From: Cladochytrium replicatum
Lineage: Eukaryota > Chytridiomycota > Chytridiomycetes > Cladochytriales > Cladochytriaceae
Direction: 5' to 3'
Assembly (NCBI GenBank): GCA_025526935.1
Contig: JAHLKD010000104.1
Coordinates: 1-64,000 of the forward strand
Length of the DNA: 64,000 nucleotides
The position numbers and the translations under genes are program-made. Below the pieces are notes generated by a model. The model made no database searches and was not told where the DNA came from. It saw only the letters and a program-made list of their open reading frames with translations. The stretch's first letter is position 1, and every line of letters starts with the position of its first letter. Shown piece after piece: positions 46,301-55,951 of the stretch.

Positions 46301-49300
46301 TAGTGATAGCTGCTCTGTATCAAGAAATCTGCCAGAAGATTGCCAAATTAGCACATCAGATGTTACAGGCGAGTTCTGATCATAGCGGCCCCTAGATATC
46401 CACAAGAATTACCTCTAGAGAGCTTTTCATACTAGATATATTACCTGATATCTGATTTACCATCAAGTACATTGAGAATAGAAGTGATAAGCTGCTTCAA
46501 TTTTCCAATATTTGTTAAACATCCAAACATGTACATAGACCGAATTAGTTTAAGCAGTGACAACATAAATAGATTAGCTGCTGTATCACTTGCTACTTGA
46601 ACCTCATGCATTTCAAGATAGTTCACTAGAAACTCAACAAGAATGCCAGTAATTCGTTCATTTACTAGTGATAAATTAACTGCCTCAGATGCACAACTTG
46701 AATTAGTCATAAGATTAGCTATTGAATAGCATTGAGACTGGATAGTCATTGGATAAGGAACTGTATCTATGAAGACCACTAATTTACATTTTAATAGTCA
46801 GCCAACAAACTAAAATTTCAAGAGGAGACAAACCTCTGAGAATTCTGCAGAATGCACTTCTTATTATGTCGGAAAGTCCATCATCCATCAATCCAATGAT
46901 GCAATCTTCTGCTGTTATTAATTTAAATTTTTTGGTGATCAATTCTGCACAAACTTGGTTGTTACTGTCACAAAGGGCCTCATATAGGTCAAGGATTGCC
47001 TCAAAGAAGATACTGTCTTTCAAATAATCAGAATTTAAGCCTTCCTGATCACTCAGCGAATGGATATTTTGTCTTGCAGCTGTGTTTGCTATCATGTTTG
47101 TATCAAGCAAATTGAGATGGGAAGCAGATGTCAGGCTCTCGTAGCTAGTTGGGCAAACTGCTTGAGGCTGATTTAGGAAGCTTGATGATGAGATGAGCGT
47201 ATTGGAAGCAGTTTTACTATAAGTTTTGGGGAACAGGTCAGCCAATTGTACCCACTCAAAATGTGTTCCGTTCTCCACATAAGAGCTCTTACGAATACGT
47301 ATTTCTAGACTCCCACCCTTAATTCTTATCTGGTTGAGAAGTCCTGAAACTGCATGATTTTCATCTGCTAGTCTAATACCATCAAAGTACAGTATATTGA
47401 ACGCAATAAAAATCTGATTTTGATAAACTGCTTGACCATTGCACCGGCAAAGAGCAATCAAGAAACCTAGATATGCAGGATCTTTATTTTGATCTTTATA
47501 GAGAAGTTTTACAAATTTCTGAATCTGTTGATCAGATATTGAACGCAATATAATGTCATTGCCATAAATCAACTGCATCAGTGTCTCAGCAGCACCAATT
47601 TGAAGGTCTAAATGTGCAGACATTGTTGAGAGACTATCATAAGACCGGGCAACATATAATTGATTTTCTTGGTCACTGCCCAATAAAAATTGTTTCAGTG
47701 CCCTGTACACCATTCTAAACACACGTGAGAGAGGCAGTTCTTCGTTACTCTTAACTCTATCCAGTTTTGCGGCATACACATTAACATCAGGTGCATCAAC
47801 AATTAGCTGGAAGTCTGAGGCTATATTATTTAACTCCTTCCAATTGTGTTGAAGCAGCAATCTGATCTGTGGGTCAAATGGAGTTTTAAGTAAGATGAGC
47901 AAAAGGTCTATTATTCCAATTTCACGAAGAAGATTTTGATGCTCTAAGATTGGGTAACCTTCTCGCTTCATTGGGTCTAGGATGTCTGAGAATGTGCAAA
48001 AGTATATAATTAATGTTGATATTTTGAGTATAGTCTGCTCTTCTTTCAAAGATATAGGAAACTTATTCTGATAACTTGTTGTAATCCTCGGATCTTTTGC
48101 AAATGACATAAGATAAGCAGCTAAAGGCTGAATGTGATTAAATTTTGATACACTTTCTTTGTCAACAATAGAAAGGGCAAAGTAATCTTCAATATTTCGC
48201 TCCACACATCCTGAAAACCGAAAAGGATTTGTAGGAGGCTTTCCAGTTAGTTCAACACTTGACCCAGCTCTTGACTGTGCATCTACACTATTCACAGCTG
48301 ATTTGACACCAATCCAGAGTTTTGTTTTGACATGTTGTAGTTGAGCATATGAGCCTGCACTTACATTTGGGTGATCCACATTTACTGGATGAAGAGTAAA
48401 AATCAAGTCCTCATGAACTTCAATGGAATTAAGTCTGTATGCCCCGAAGCACAACCTCAAGTGAATCACAGGGATTCTTTCATTTCCATCTCCAATTTTC
48501 TTGAGCTGTAGATATGCTCCACTAATTGGATGACGGAGTCTAACTGGTTTGCCCCATTCAATTGGCCCTCCAACAAGTTCTACACTATCGGCCCTCTCAA
48601 TCTGCCAGAAAACATTTGCAGATTGTGCATCTCTGGGATTTAGAGGATCAAGATAATAGTTGAAGATGTGAATATCATCCTCAATCGATTGAGACTGCTC
48701 AAAAATGTTGAAAGTAGTTTGCCGGCTTGGACTTGCAGGGACAGAACGCGACATGCTTTCAAGGCAAATATTTCTAAATGGAATTCCACTCCTCACTGCC
48801 ATGTAGCCTTCATGCTCCTTCAGATACAAGCGAATGAATGCCCCTGAATGTACTGCTCTGCGTTCTCTCATGTTTTTCAACTCTTTTGCAGCAGAAAAGA
48901 GTTGAAGGGTCCATCCTGAAGGCAAAGGAGACGTAGTTGCTCCATAAGTTTCGAGTTCCAAGAGCTCATTCTTATTTGGATTGATTTCAATGGTTAAATA
49001 CTCATGTGTCTTGAAACTCTGGAGCATCACTGCATCACCAATACGAACTGCCTCGCCCTCTGCACGAATCTTAAAGCGGGGTACAATTCGAAAGAAGCAT
49101 TCTTTTTTGAGGTGTTTTTCGAGAACCGAGTGTGACCTGTCTGCTACATTTTCACTGCCCTTTCCATTTGTGGCAAGATAACGCTCACAGTGAAGGTTGA
49201 ACAACTGAATTACACTTCCATAGAGAACTGTGGAGCCTGTTAAGTCAAATATCCCGGGAAAGATCTGCATACCATTACCCGGTCTATGCTTCATTCGTGC

Positions 49301-49803
49301 ACTCTCAACTGCATTCAGACGTTGCTCATTGGCTGCAGCTTGTACAAGCTCCGCAAGATGCGGGTCTATCGTTTTTCGATCTGTAGTATTTCCGTAAAAA
49401 AGATCAGCGTCGACATCGTTTCCGCTAGCCCTACGAAGTGCCTGAGGTCAATGTTTAGACAGAGTCTCTAAACGAATGCACGCCGATGAACGACAAACCT
49501 TTTCAGCGTGGAACGACTTCCTCATTTCTACACGGAAAACGGCCTTCATACAGTCCCCGATCAAAGCTTGAGAGGGCGGACAAGAAGCAGCAGCGTTCCC
49601 ACGATCAAGGTTGGAATGGACTTTTTCCTCGAGGTGGACATAAGCGCACTTTTTGACCGCACCGTCAGCGAACAAATGGCCGCGGTGAAGGTTTTCGCTG
49701 TAATTACATAGAAGATCAGCCAATTTGTGCACCTGCTCTGCAGACCAACTCACGAAAAGACCAGCAGGACCTCGTCTCCGTACGTTAGGGACCGGTTCAG
49801 CAT
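40307..49803 (-). CDS. Inositol 1,4,5-trisphosphate receptor-type calcium release channel
   Basis: A complete ITPR-family gene with about 25 short introns. The start reconstructs as MLNRSLTYGDEVLLVF (ATG 49803), spliced to ENLHRGHLFADGAVKKCAYV and ALIGDCMKAVFRVE, matching the receptor suppressor domain. A large exon (46784-49294) holds MIR repeats (STVLYGSVIQLFNLHCERYL, GDAVMLQSFKTHEYLTIEIN, GAFIRLYLKEHEGYMAVRSG, GKPVRLRHPISGAYLQLKK) and the first RIH domain. RIH and helical-solenoid exons follow. The C-terminus has several membrane helices (41073-41849), the pore filter GGGIGD (GGGVGD in animals), the inner helix NVIFGIIFDTFGQLREEHQ and the zinc-finger linker TCFVC...HHLKKEHN, HYLFFIVHLQIKDPTEYTSH. 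This is an ER or vacuolar Ca2+ channel. The residues that contact IP3 in animals look substituted (see findings). Confidence 0.95.
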
Positions 49804-49913
49804 GGGTTACAACAAGCCACTGGACGTGATCTGATTGATGGTTCAGCACTTCGGATCGACATAAAATGTAAAACTACACAATGATTTACAAGTCAGAGCA
49901 GTTTTATTGGCCT

Positions 49914-51682
49914 CGAACAAGTTTGTCGACTTTTTCAATCCGTTCCGCAATTTCTCTTTGCGACGCTGCTATGCTTTCATCTGCCGAACGCAGAATTTTC
50001 TCAAGTGGTTGCGACACCATTTGTGCAAAGTGCGCGGAGAATGATCCCTGATTGTCGTCGAGTAAGTAATGTATTTTCTATGCACAACAGCACTATTTGT
50101 GGTACCTTGAGCTTCGCTGCCAGACCCTGCTGGGACGATACAGCTTCCAATACGAAGCGCTCCTTCATTCTACTCCATCTAGACCCCATCCAAGCCATTG
50201 CTTTTTCGAAATCAGCCTGAAGTGTTGGTTGAAAAAAAGAAGCTCATCTACCTAAACCAGAGACAAGGACGGTTCCGGGAAACGTGATCGCAAACGGTGT
50301 GCCGAGTTGTGTCACGAGTAGTCCACCTACAACAATACCCAGCTACAATGGGGGTAAAATACATTTAATCTTGGTATATGGATAAAAACGGAATACTTTC
50401 CTGCCCAAGCATGTTGTTGCGAAGAAGAACTTGAGCGTTGTTCTGAAGTGTGTCAGCCAGCTCCGATTCGTCAAATGATGATAAAGGCTCTAGCAAAATC
50501 TGAGAATCGAAATCGATTCCTTGAAGTTCCAGTTGTCGGATTTCTTTCGCGAGCGATTCAGGGAGTATGTGGGCTCCTGGGATAACCAGACTCTTCAACT
50601 CTTCTTGGATCCTCCTATGAGTATTTCCGCCAGCTTCGCTGACGAGTCCGGCAACGTAAGGCATTCGGCGCTCTACTTCTCCCAACGACCGCTTCGTCAA
50701 AACCGGGCCGAGGTCCTCAGCGATGCGATCAGCCATGAACAACAGCTTCCAACCAGGAATTTTGTCCAGGTAGCGACGCAATTTGGCCCCGATTCCCGTA
50801 AAGCAAACCTTAAGGATCATGAAATTGAGTTCCACCTCTTCCTGCACACGTTTTTGCTCCTCTTTCGACCGGTTCGAAATTTCGTCCAGTTTGGAACGAA
50901 CGAGAATTTGTCGCGACATGGCGACCTTCAGCTGTTCAACGAGCTCATGAGTTGCTACCCCAGCGACGTATCTAGCAGCGAACTCTTTGTGCTTCGAACG
51001 CTCCAAAAGCATTCCGACCACCAAATTCTTTAGATCACGTAACCCCGATTCGGCCCATGCCTCCTCATACTCTGGCTGATTTCTATTCTGCCCTGTTGGC
51101 GCTTGGCAGGTTGAGACATAGAATACGAGTGGGAGATTTTCAGCAATTTCTTCGCCAACAAGGTGTTTCACCCTGTCGCGGATAGTGTTCTTCAAATCTT
51201 CGACCGAGTTCCGTGAATTTTCGTTCAATACGATGACGATATTGCGCTTCCCAGCGCATACGTGGGACTTGACGATGTTTGCTTCTTCGTTCCCTGTCAG
51301 CTGCCGCATTGAATTGGTGACAACAACGAGAAGATCGCTATGTAGAATCGCATTCTCTGTCTCTCGTGAACTGTAGAATCCAGGATGTAGTGCTACATTG
51401 TGAATAGAAAATAAGAGCGACCGTTTTCTTTTAACCATTGAGACATCATTACGTACTCGGCACATCAACAAGATCAATCCTGTTTTCATTCAACCATGTC
51501 GAGTCGCTTGTAATTGCACCTTTCAGAGAATTGCCGCGATACGTTATCCGTGAAATGACAGGCGTGAACTTTCCGTTGACAATGCGGGCAGGCTGAATTG
51601 GAGCGTCATGCTCTAGGAGCGCATTTACAAGTTCCGTTGTGCCCGTAAAGCTTTCCCCGACCACTGTCCAATAGGAAGACAT
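49914..51682 (-). CDS. Dynamin-like / mitofusin-like large GTPase with degenerate nucleotide site
   Basis: Starts MSSYWTVVGESFTGTTELVN. The P-loop position (GESFTGTT) lacks the Lys of GxxxxGK[ST]. The switch/G3 region reads IDLVDVPST instead of DxPG. Next come LLVVVTNSMRQLTGNEEANI and IVIVLNENSRNSVED at the G4 region, then helical sequence (HKEFAARYVAGVATHELVEQ, KEEQKRVQEEVELNFMILKV). A hydrophobic segment (LGIVVGGLLVTQLG, FAITFPGTVLVSGL) suggests membrane insertion, with a coiled tail ending KVDKLVRGQ and TAA at 49914-49916. The overall order (GTPase, helices, membrane hairpin, helix) recalls fuzzy onion/mitofusin or bacterial dynamin-like proteins. It lies 110 bases upstream of the IP3R-type gene on the same strand. 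Confidence 0.6.
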
Positions 51683-52034
51683 TCAACACGGATGCAGAAA
51701 AAAAGTTAGATTAGCAGGTACCAGAGATTCGAAAGCTGCCCGAGTAATCCAAGATTTCGCGGTTCAACCGCTCTTTCCAGACGGAACCCTCGCCAAAGTT
51801 TGAGTGAAGCGTTTGCATCATTTGAAGGGTTGATGTGCCCACGACGCTGGTGTGCGTGGTACGCCGGAACGGACGGAAAGCATGCAGGCGGCATGGGAGC
51901 AGAGCGGCAGGGCGAGAGGTGCGAACGGGGATAGGAAACGCGCGCACAGCGGTGGATGCCGAGGGGGTTCGCAGTCCCCGTCGCCGGGCACCCCCAGGCA
52001 AAAAGGCGATGGCCATAGCAAGTAAGCCACAGGA
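51683..52034. other. GC-rich divergent region between two genes
   Basis: About 350 bases between the mitofusin-like start (minus) and EME1 start (plus). The right half is strongly GC-rich (CGCGCGCACAGC, CGTCGCCGGGCACC), unlike the flanks. Several overlapping open frames exist because of base composition, but none is recognised as coding. Probably a shared CpG-rich promoter. Confidence 0.5.
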
Positions 52035-54205
52035 ATGGAGCTGGACAAGCTGGCCAGACGGGTGGTGCGGGTGTGCCCACACGTAGCGTACGGGAACATA
52101 CTGCACGATCTGAGGACGACACACAGCGCAGAGGAGACAATCAACAGGATCTGCGACGGGCTGGTGCGTGGAACGGGATGATTTGTGATTTACAACTAAT
52201 GGTTCATGTTAGCTGGACAGTGGCAGACGATCCCCGAAGGCGCAACAGGAAAGAAATATACTGTCTTCGCAAGATGAAGAACTCCTCGAGCTTAACAATG
52301 GCGCTGTTGGCGTTCCTCGAGACTGGTCACCTCCGAAAAGGTATTTGAACGGAACCAACAATCATTCGCACTCTATTGACCGGCATCTGTCAACAGTGAT
52401 ATGGAATCTTTAATGGATGATTTTGAGGTACGTTTAGAACTTTGGGAGCAAGTTTCGTGCTTAATTGTGTGCCCATAGCATCCACATAGATCACTATCAC
52501 CAAAGCACATCAGCACAACCGAGATAGTCGACTTATGCAGCTCTCCAGTTGCTCCAATAGCATATCCTGAAGAGCGATTCAGTAGTCCGGAGCTAAATAA
52601 TCGAGAAACTCTGCCCAATCCACGCGCTACACAAAAACCTTCCCTAATAACTCTTGATTCCGACGACCTTGATCTGCTGGAGTATCAGCCTCGAAAAAAG
52701 GATGCTATATTGACATCTAAAACTGATATGACGAGGAGCGCACCAAAGAAAAGACCAACGCCAGAATACTTTGAGGAGCCAGCCAAGGTATGTGATGCAG
52801 GGTCAAAGTGCAAAGCTGATTGACGAGTTTTCGTTTTTTATCTTTTTCAAAAGCCCGCACGAAGAAAGAAAGCTGATTCAGGCACCGACAAGGCTGACAA
52901 GGAACTGGCTAAACTCCTTAAGCAGAAGGACAAGGTCTTATTCGGCTTTTGGCTATTTTTCACCTTATAACCGGAATATATAGGAAGAAAAGGCAAGGAA
53001 GAAGGCAGAGTTAGCCGCGGAGAAGCAGCTTGCCAAGGTTGCCCAAAGTTTTACTGCATTCATTTCATAGTTGCTCACGGTTGTCTCCATAGGAGGAGAA
53101 AGCGAAGCAAAAGGCCGAGGAAGCTGCCGTAAAGCGAGCTTCCAAAACAGCAAACAAGCTCCGAGCGAAGGACGATACCCTCGTAGACATGAAGGTTCTC
53201 CTCAACAGAAGATTGATTGAGTCCGGCTCCGGTGGGATCATACTTGCAAAGCTTCAGGAGGCCCAAGTACGTGTCCAGATATCCGATTTTCCGGACCCCA
53301 TTTCCGCGCGATGGCAGCGCAAGGTCACACGGGAGTGGGACGCCGAGAACGCGTGCTGGCACCCTTGCGACGAGCGGGTCGAAGACGAGGCGTACCTGGT
53401 CGTAGTGATGAACGGGACCGATTTCGCAAAGATCCTCGCGGATCGGAGCGGACTCCCTCCTGGAGGGTCGGCACCGCTCCGGCACGCAGCGCTGATCCAA
53501 GGACATCTCCCCGGCGCAACGATCATCTACATCATCGAAAGCATGGAGCAGTACTATCGATTCAAGGACAATGCGGTGAAGCGGACGTTTATGGAGGAAG
53601 TTCGGAATCGGAAGGATCAGGGGCGTCGGACTGCTGCGCGGGTTGTGCGGCAGACGCTCGAGTATAGCCAGTTGCCGGACAAGGATGGGATTGAGAATGG
53701 CCTGCTGGATCTGCAGATGGCACCGAATGTGCTGGTGCAGATGTCTGCGGACACAGCGGAAACGTCCGAGTGGATATATAACTTCACGCGGGAGCTTTCG
53801 ACGGTGCCGGAACTCAGGAGTCGAGAAGAAGCGTTGTCGCTGAACTTTGGCGATGACGTGAGGTCTGGGAAGGGACCTGCGGACAGCTGGGCTCGCATGC
53901 TCCGCGAGTTGCGGGTCATTGGCGAGCCGGTCTCGGTTGCGATTGCGAATGCCTATCCTACGCCGCGAGCATTGTTTGATGCGTATTCGAGCTGCGTGAC
54001 GTTGAAGGGGAAAGAGGAGCTTTTGGTTGGTATTCAGGTGAGGTCAAAGTTTTGCTTGTTTATCATTTGCCAATGACTGAAGTGTTAATGGAACAAGGTC
54101 GAACGAATGGCTGGGAAAGTCAACCAGAGCATTGGTGTCACTCGCTCCAAAAAGGTCTTTGCTGTTCTGACAGGAACCGACCCAAACGAAATTTTGGATT
54201 TATGA
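52035..54205 (+). CDS. EME1: Crossover junction endonuclease subunit EME1, with a probable N-terminal CUE domain
   Basis: EME1 is the non-catalytic partner of MUS81, cutting branched DNA in recombination. The core is ERCC4-type: LRAKDDTLVDMKVLLNRRLI, GGIILAKLQEAQVRVQI, DEAYLVVVMNGTDFAKIL, ATIIYIIESMEQYYR, TLEYSQLPDKDGIENGLLDL, VLVQMSADTAETSEWIYNFT and a helix-hairpin-helix-like end (VSVAIANAYPTPRALFDAY). It ends DPNEILDL, TGA 54203-54205. A charged coiled stretch (KEEKARKKAELAAEKQLA) precedes the core. The ATG at 52035 opens with VVRVCPHVAYGNILHDLRTT and SAEETINRICDGL, which match CUE domains. Introns 52164-52212 and 52341-52396 join it in frame to MESLMDDFE. A shorter protein from the ATG at 52401 is the alternative. 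Confidence 0.88.
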
Positions 54206-54353
54206 AGAGATGGCGGTGTGCTACAACTATACCACGATATTACTCTTGCATTTGCATAACATACAGCCAATTCAGAACCAACCATACCCAAATACAGAAT
54301 AAAAAAATAAGGATAGCAGCGTGAGCCCCGTTATATCAGTATCAGTACGACGC

Positions 54354-55745
54354 TCATCGTCCGCGCCTTGAATATTTTCCCCCGCGGCCCCTCTTACCGC
54401 CAGCGCGGTTGATTTTAAGTTTGCAAAAGTTGTTCGACAGAGCTGGCGAAGAGAAAGTGGAAACAATATAAATGAAACTTGACAAATCAAAAGCAAGGTG
54501 GAACATACTTTTAGATCCAGCATTTGATTTCTTTTTTGGCTGTTTTTGCTCTGATCCATTTTCTTTCGCTCCCGCCGGCTTCCTAGCCTTCGTTTTGGTG
54601 CCTTCCATTGGCTTCGAATCGCGGTGTGCTTCCTTTGTTGAAGTTGCAACATCGCCTTCGCAAACACTAAAGCCAAGAGTTTCTTAGATTGTCTGTCTTG
54701 TTTTAGAAAACAACGCTTAGTCGCACTTTTCATTTTGAGACATATTTGATGGAGCCGACACGGTCCGGGGAAATACTACCAGTTCAACTGGAGTATCGAA
54801 AGCCTCGCCATCGTTCAACGGATCCGTATCTAGAATTGGCAGGGCGGTCGCATCGAGTTCCATCACGATGGGTTCAAACAGACGGCTGGAAGAAGGTTTC
54901 CTTCGTAGAGCCATGGATCCTTGGCGAACAATCTGGATCGGTTGTGCAGGTGGTGATGGATCAAGGGGTGGGTCAATGTCGACACACTTCATTTGAATGT
55001 CTCCATTTATGCCCAGCTCGTGGTACGGAGTCGAATTTTTTGGTGGGTGCTGCACTTGGAGCAGCTCTTCGCTGTGAGGGCCATAGTCCATTGAGGTTTC
55101 TTCTTGATTGGTGTCGGGCTTTTCTAGTTGGTGCATGCCGACACGCAGTTCCCAGTGTGCTGGGTCACAGTCGATTGGAGTTTCGCCATTCGAATCATTC
55201 AGCTTGTGGAAGGAATTCGAGTTCACATTGACAAACTGCTCGGGTGCTTCGCTGTTTAGGGGACCATCTATGATGCGAGAACACGAGTGGTGGCGTGACA
55301 CAGCCGACTGCACAGGTGGTTTGTTGAGCTGATCTGATTGTTCAGAGTGAGCCGAGTTTTCAGTGGTTCTGGTTTCAATGGATTGACGAGTCTGGGGAGC
55401 GAATTCGACGAGGAGTTCTGGGTCCGAGTTCTTTTGAGATTCCAGTGTGGCGACCGTCACCCGTGGTTCCGCTTCCGACCGAGAGTGCAGTTTCTTTTGT
55501 TTCGAGTAAGCCTTGTAGAGCAGTTCTGTCAGAGATGCAAAAGTGTCAACAGTGCAGTTCTAGTACTGTACTACTACAACTAGTCACCGATGTTTTTACG
55601 CAGGGCAATGTCATTGAGATCGGGCATTCTCCCGTGCTTGGTAGCAAAGGATCTTTCCCAAGATCTCAGCTGCAGCTTGAGTTTAGCGAGAGCCCGAGTC
55701 CCCGTTCCCGTCCCCATCCCAGTCGACACGTCGGTAGAGCGGAGC
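54354..55745 (-). CDS. SLD2: Sld2/Drc1-type DNA replication regulator
   Basis: Starts MLRSTDVSTGMGTGTGTRAL, then LAKLKLQLRSWERSFATKHG, RMPDLNDIALRKNI and, across an intron, ELLYKAYSKQKKLH. This is the conserved Sld2/RecQL4 N-terminal block ('LK.eLk.WE..F...hGRkP...DI......a..YK.Y.klKk'). The middle is long, acidic and disordered with several S/T-P sites (GETPID, NSTPYHE, DPSPPAQ, AFDTPVE), the sites CDK uses in yeast Sld2. The C-terminus, reached over two introns, is SNNFCKLKINRAGGKRGRGG ending YSRRGR, the family's basic tail. Sld2 bridges Dpb11 and Cdc45-MCM-GINS at origins when phosphorylated. It lacks any helicase domain, as in fungi. Confidence 0.82.
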
Positions 55746-55951
55746 ATTGAATAGTGAATGAATCGAAACAATTGAAATAAATCCAGATGAATGTTTATTC
55801 CCATATTATTGTTGATTCCTTTAATTTCATTTACTGCTGCTAAATTGCATCTCTAGCACTGCTGACACTAGTCCCTGTCTTTTTACCATTCTTTCTTTTA
55901 TCCTATTTATGTGTGTTTCCCCCGGTCCGGGTTTTCCGTGTTGCTCTCCAC
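55746..55951. promoter_or_regulatory. Divergent promoter region (206 bases)
   Basis: A/T-rich sequence separating the starts of Sld2 (minus) and the Crinkler-like/LIM gene (plus). Confidence 0.45.

Noticed and set aside
51706-52144. Overlapping minus-strand ORFs of 108-144 codons
   Set aside because: Open only because of GC-rich composition; Arg/Pro/Ala-rich, no domain, and they overlap the EME1 start.
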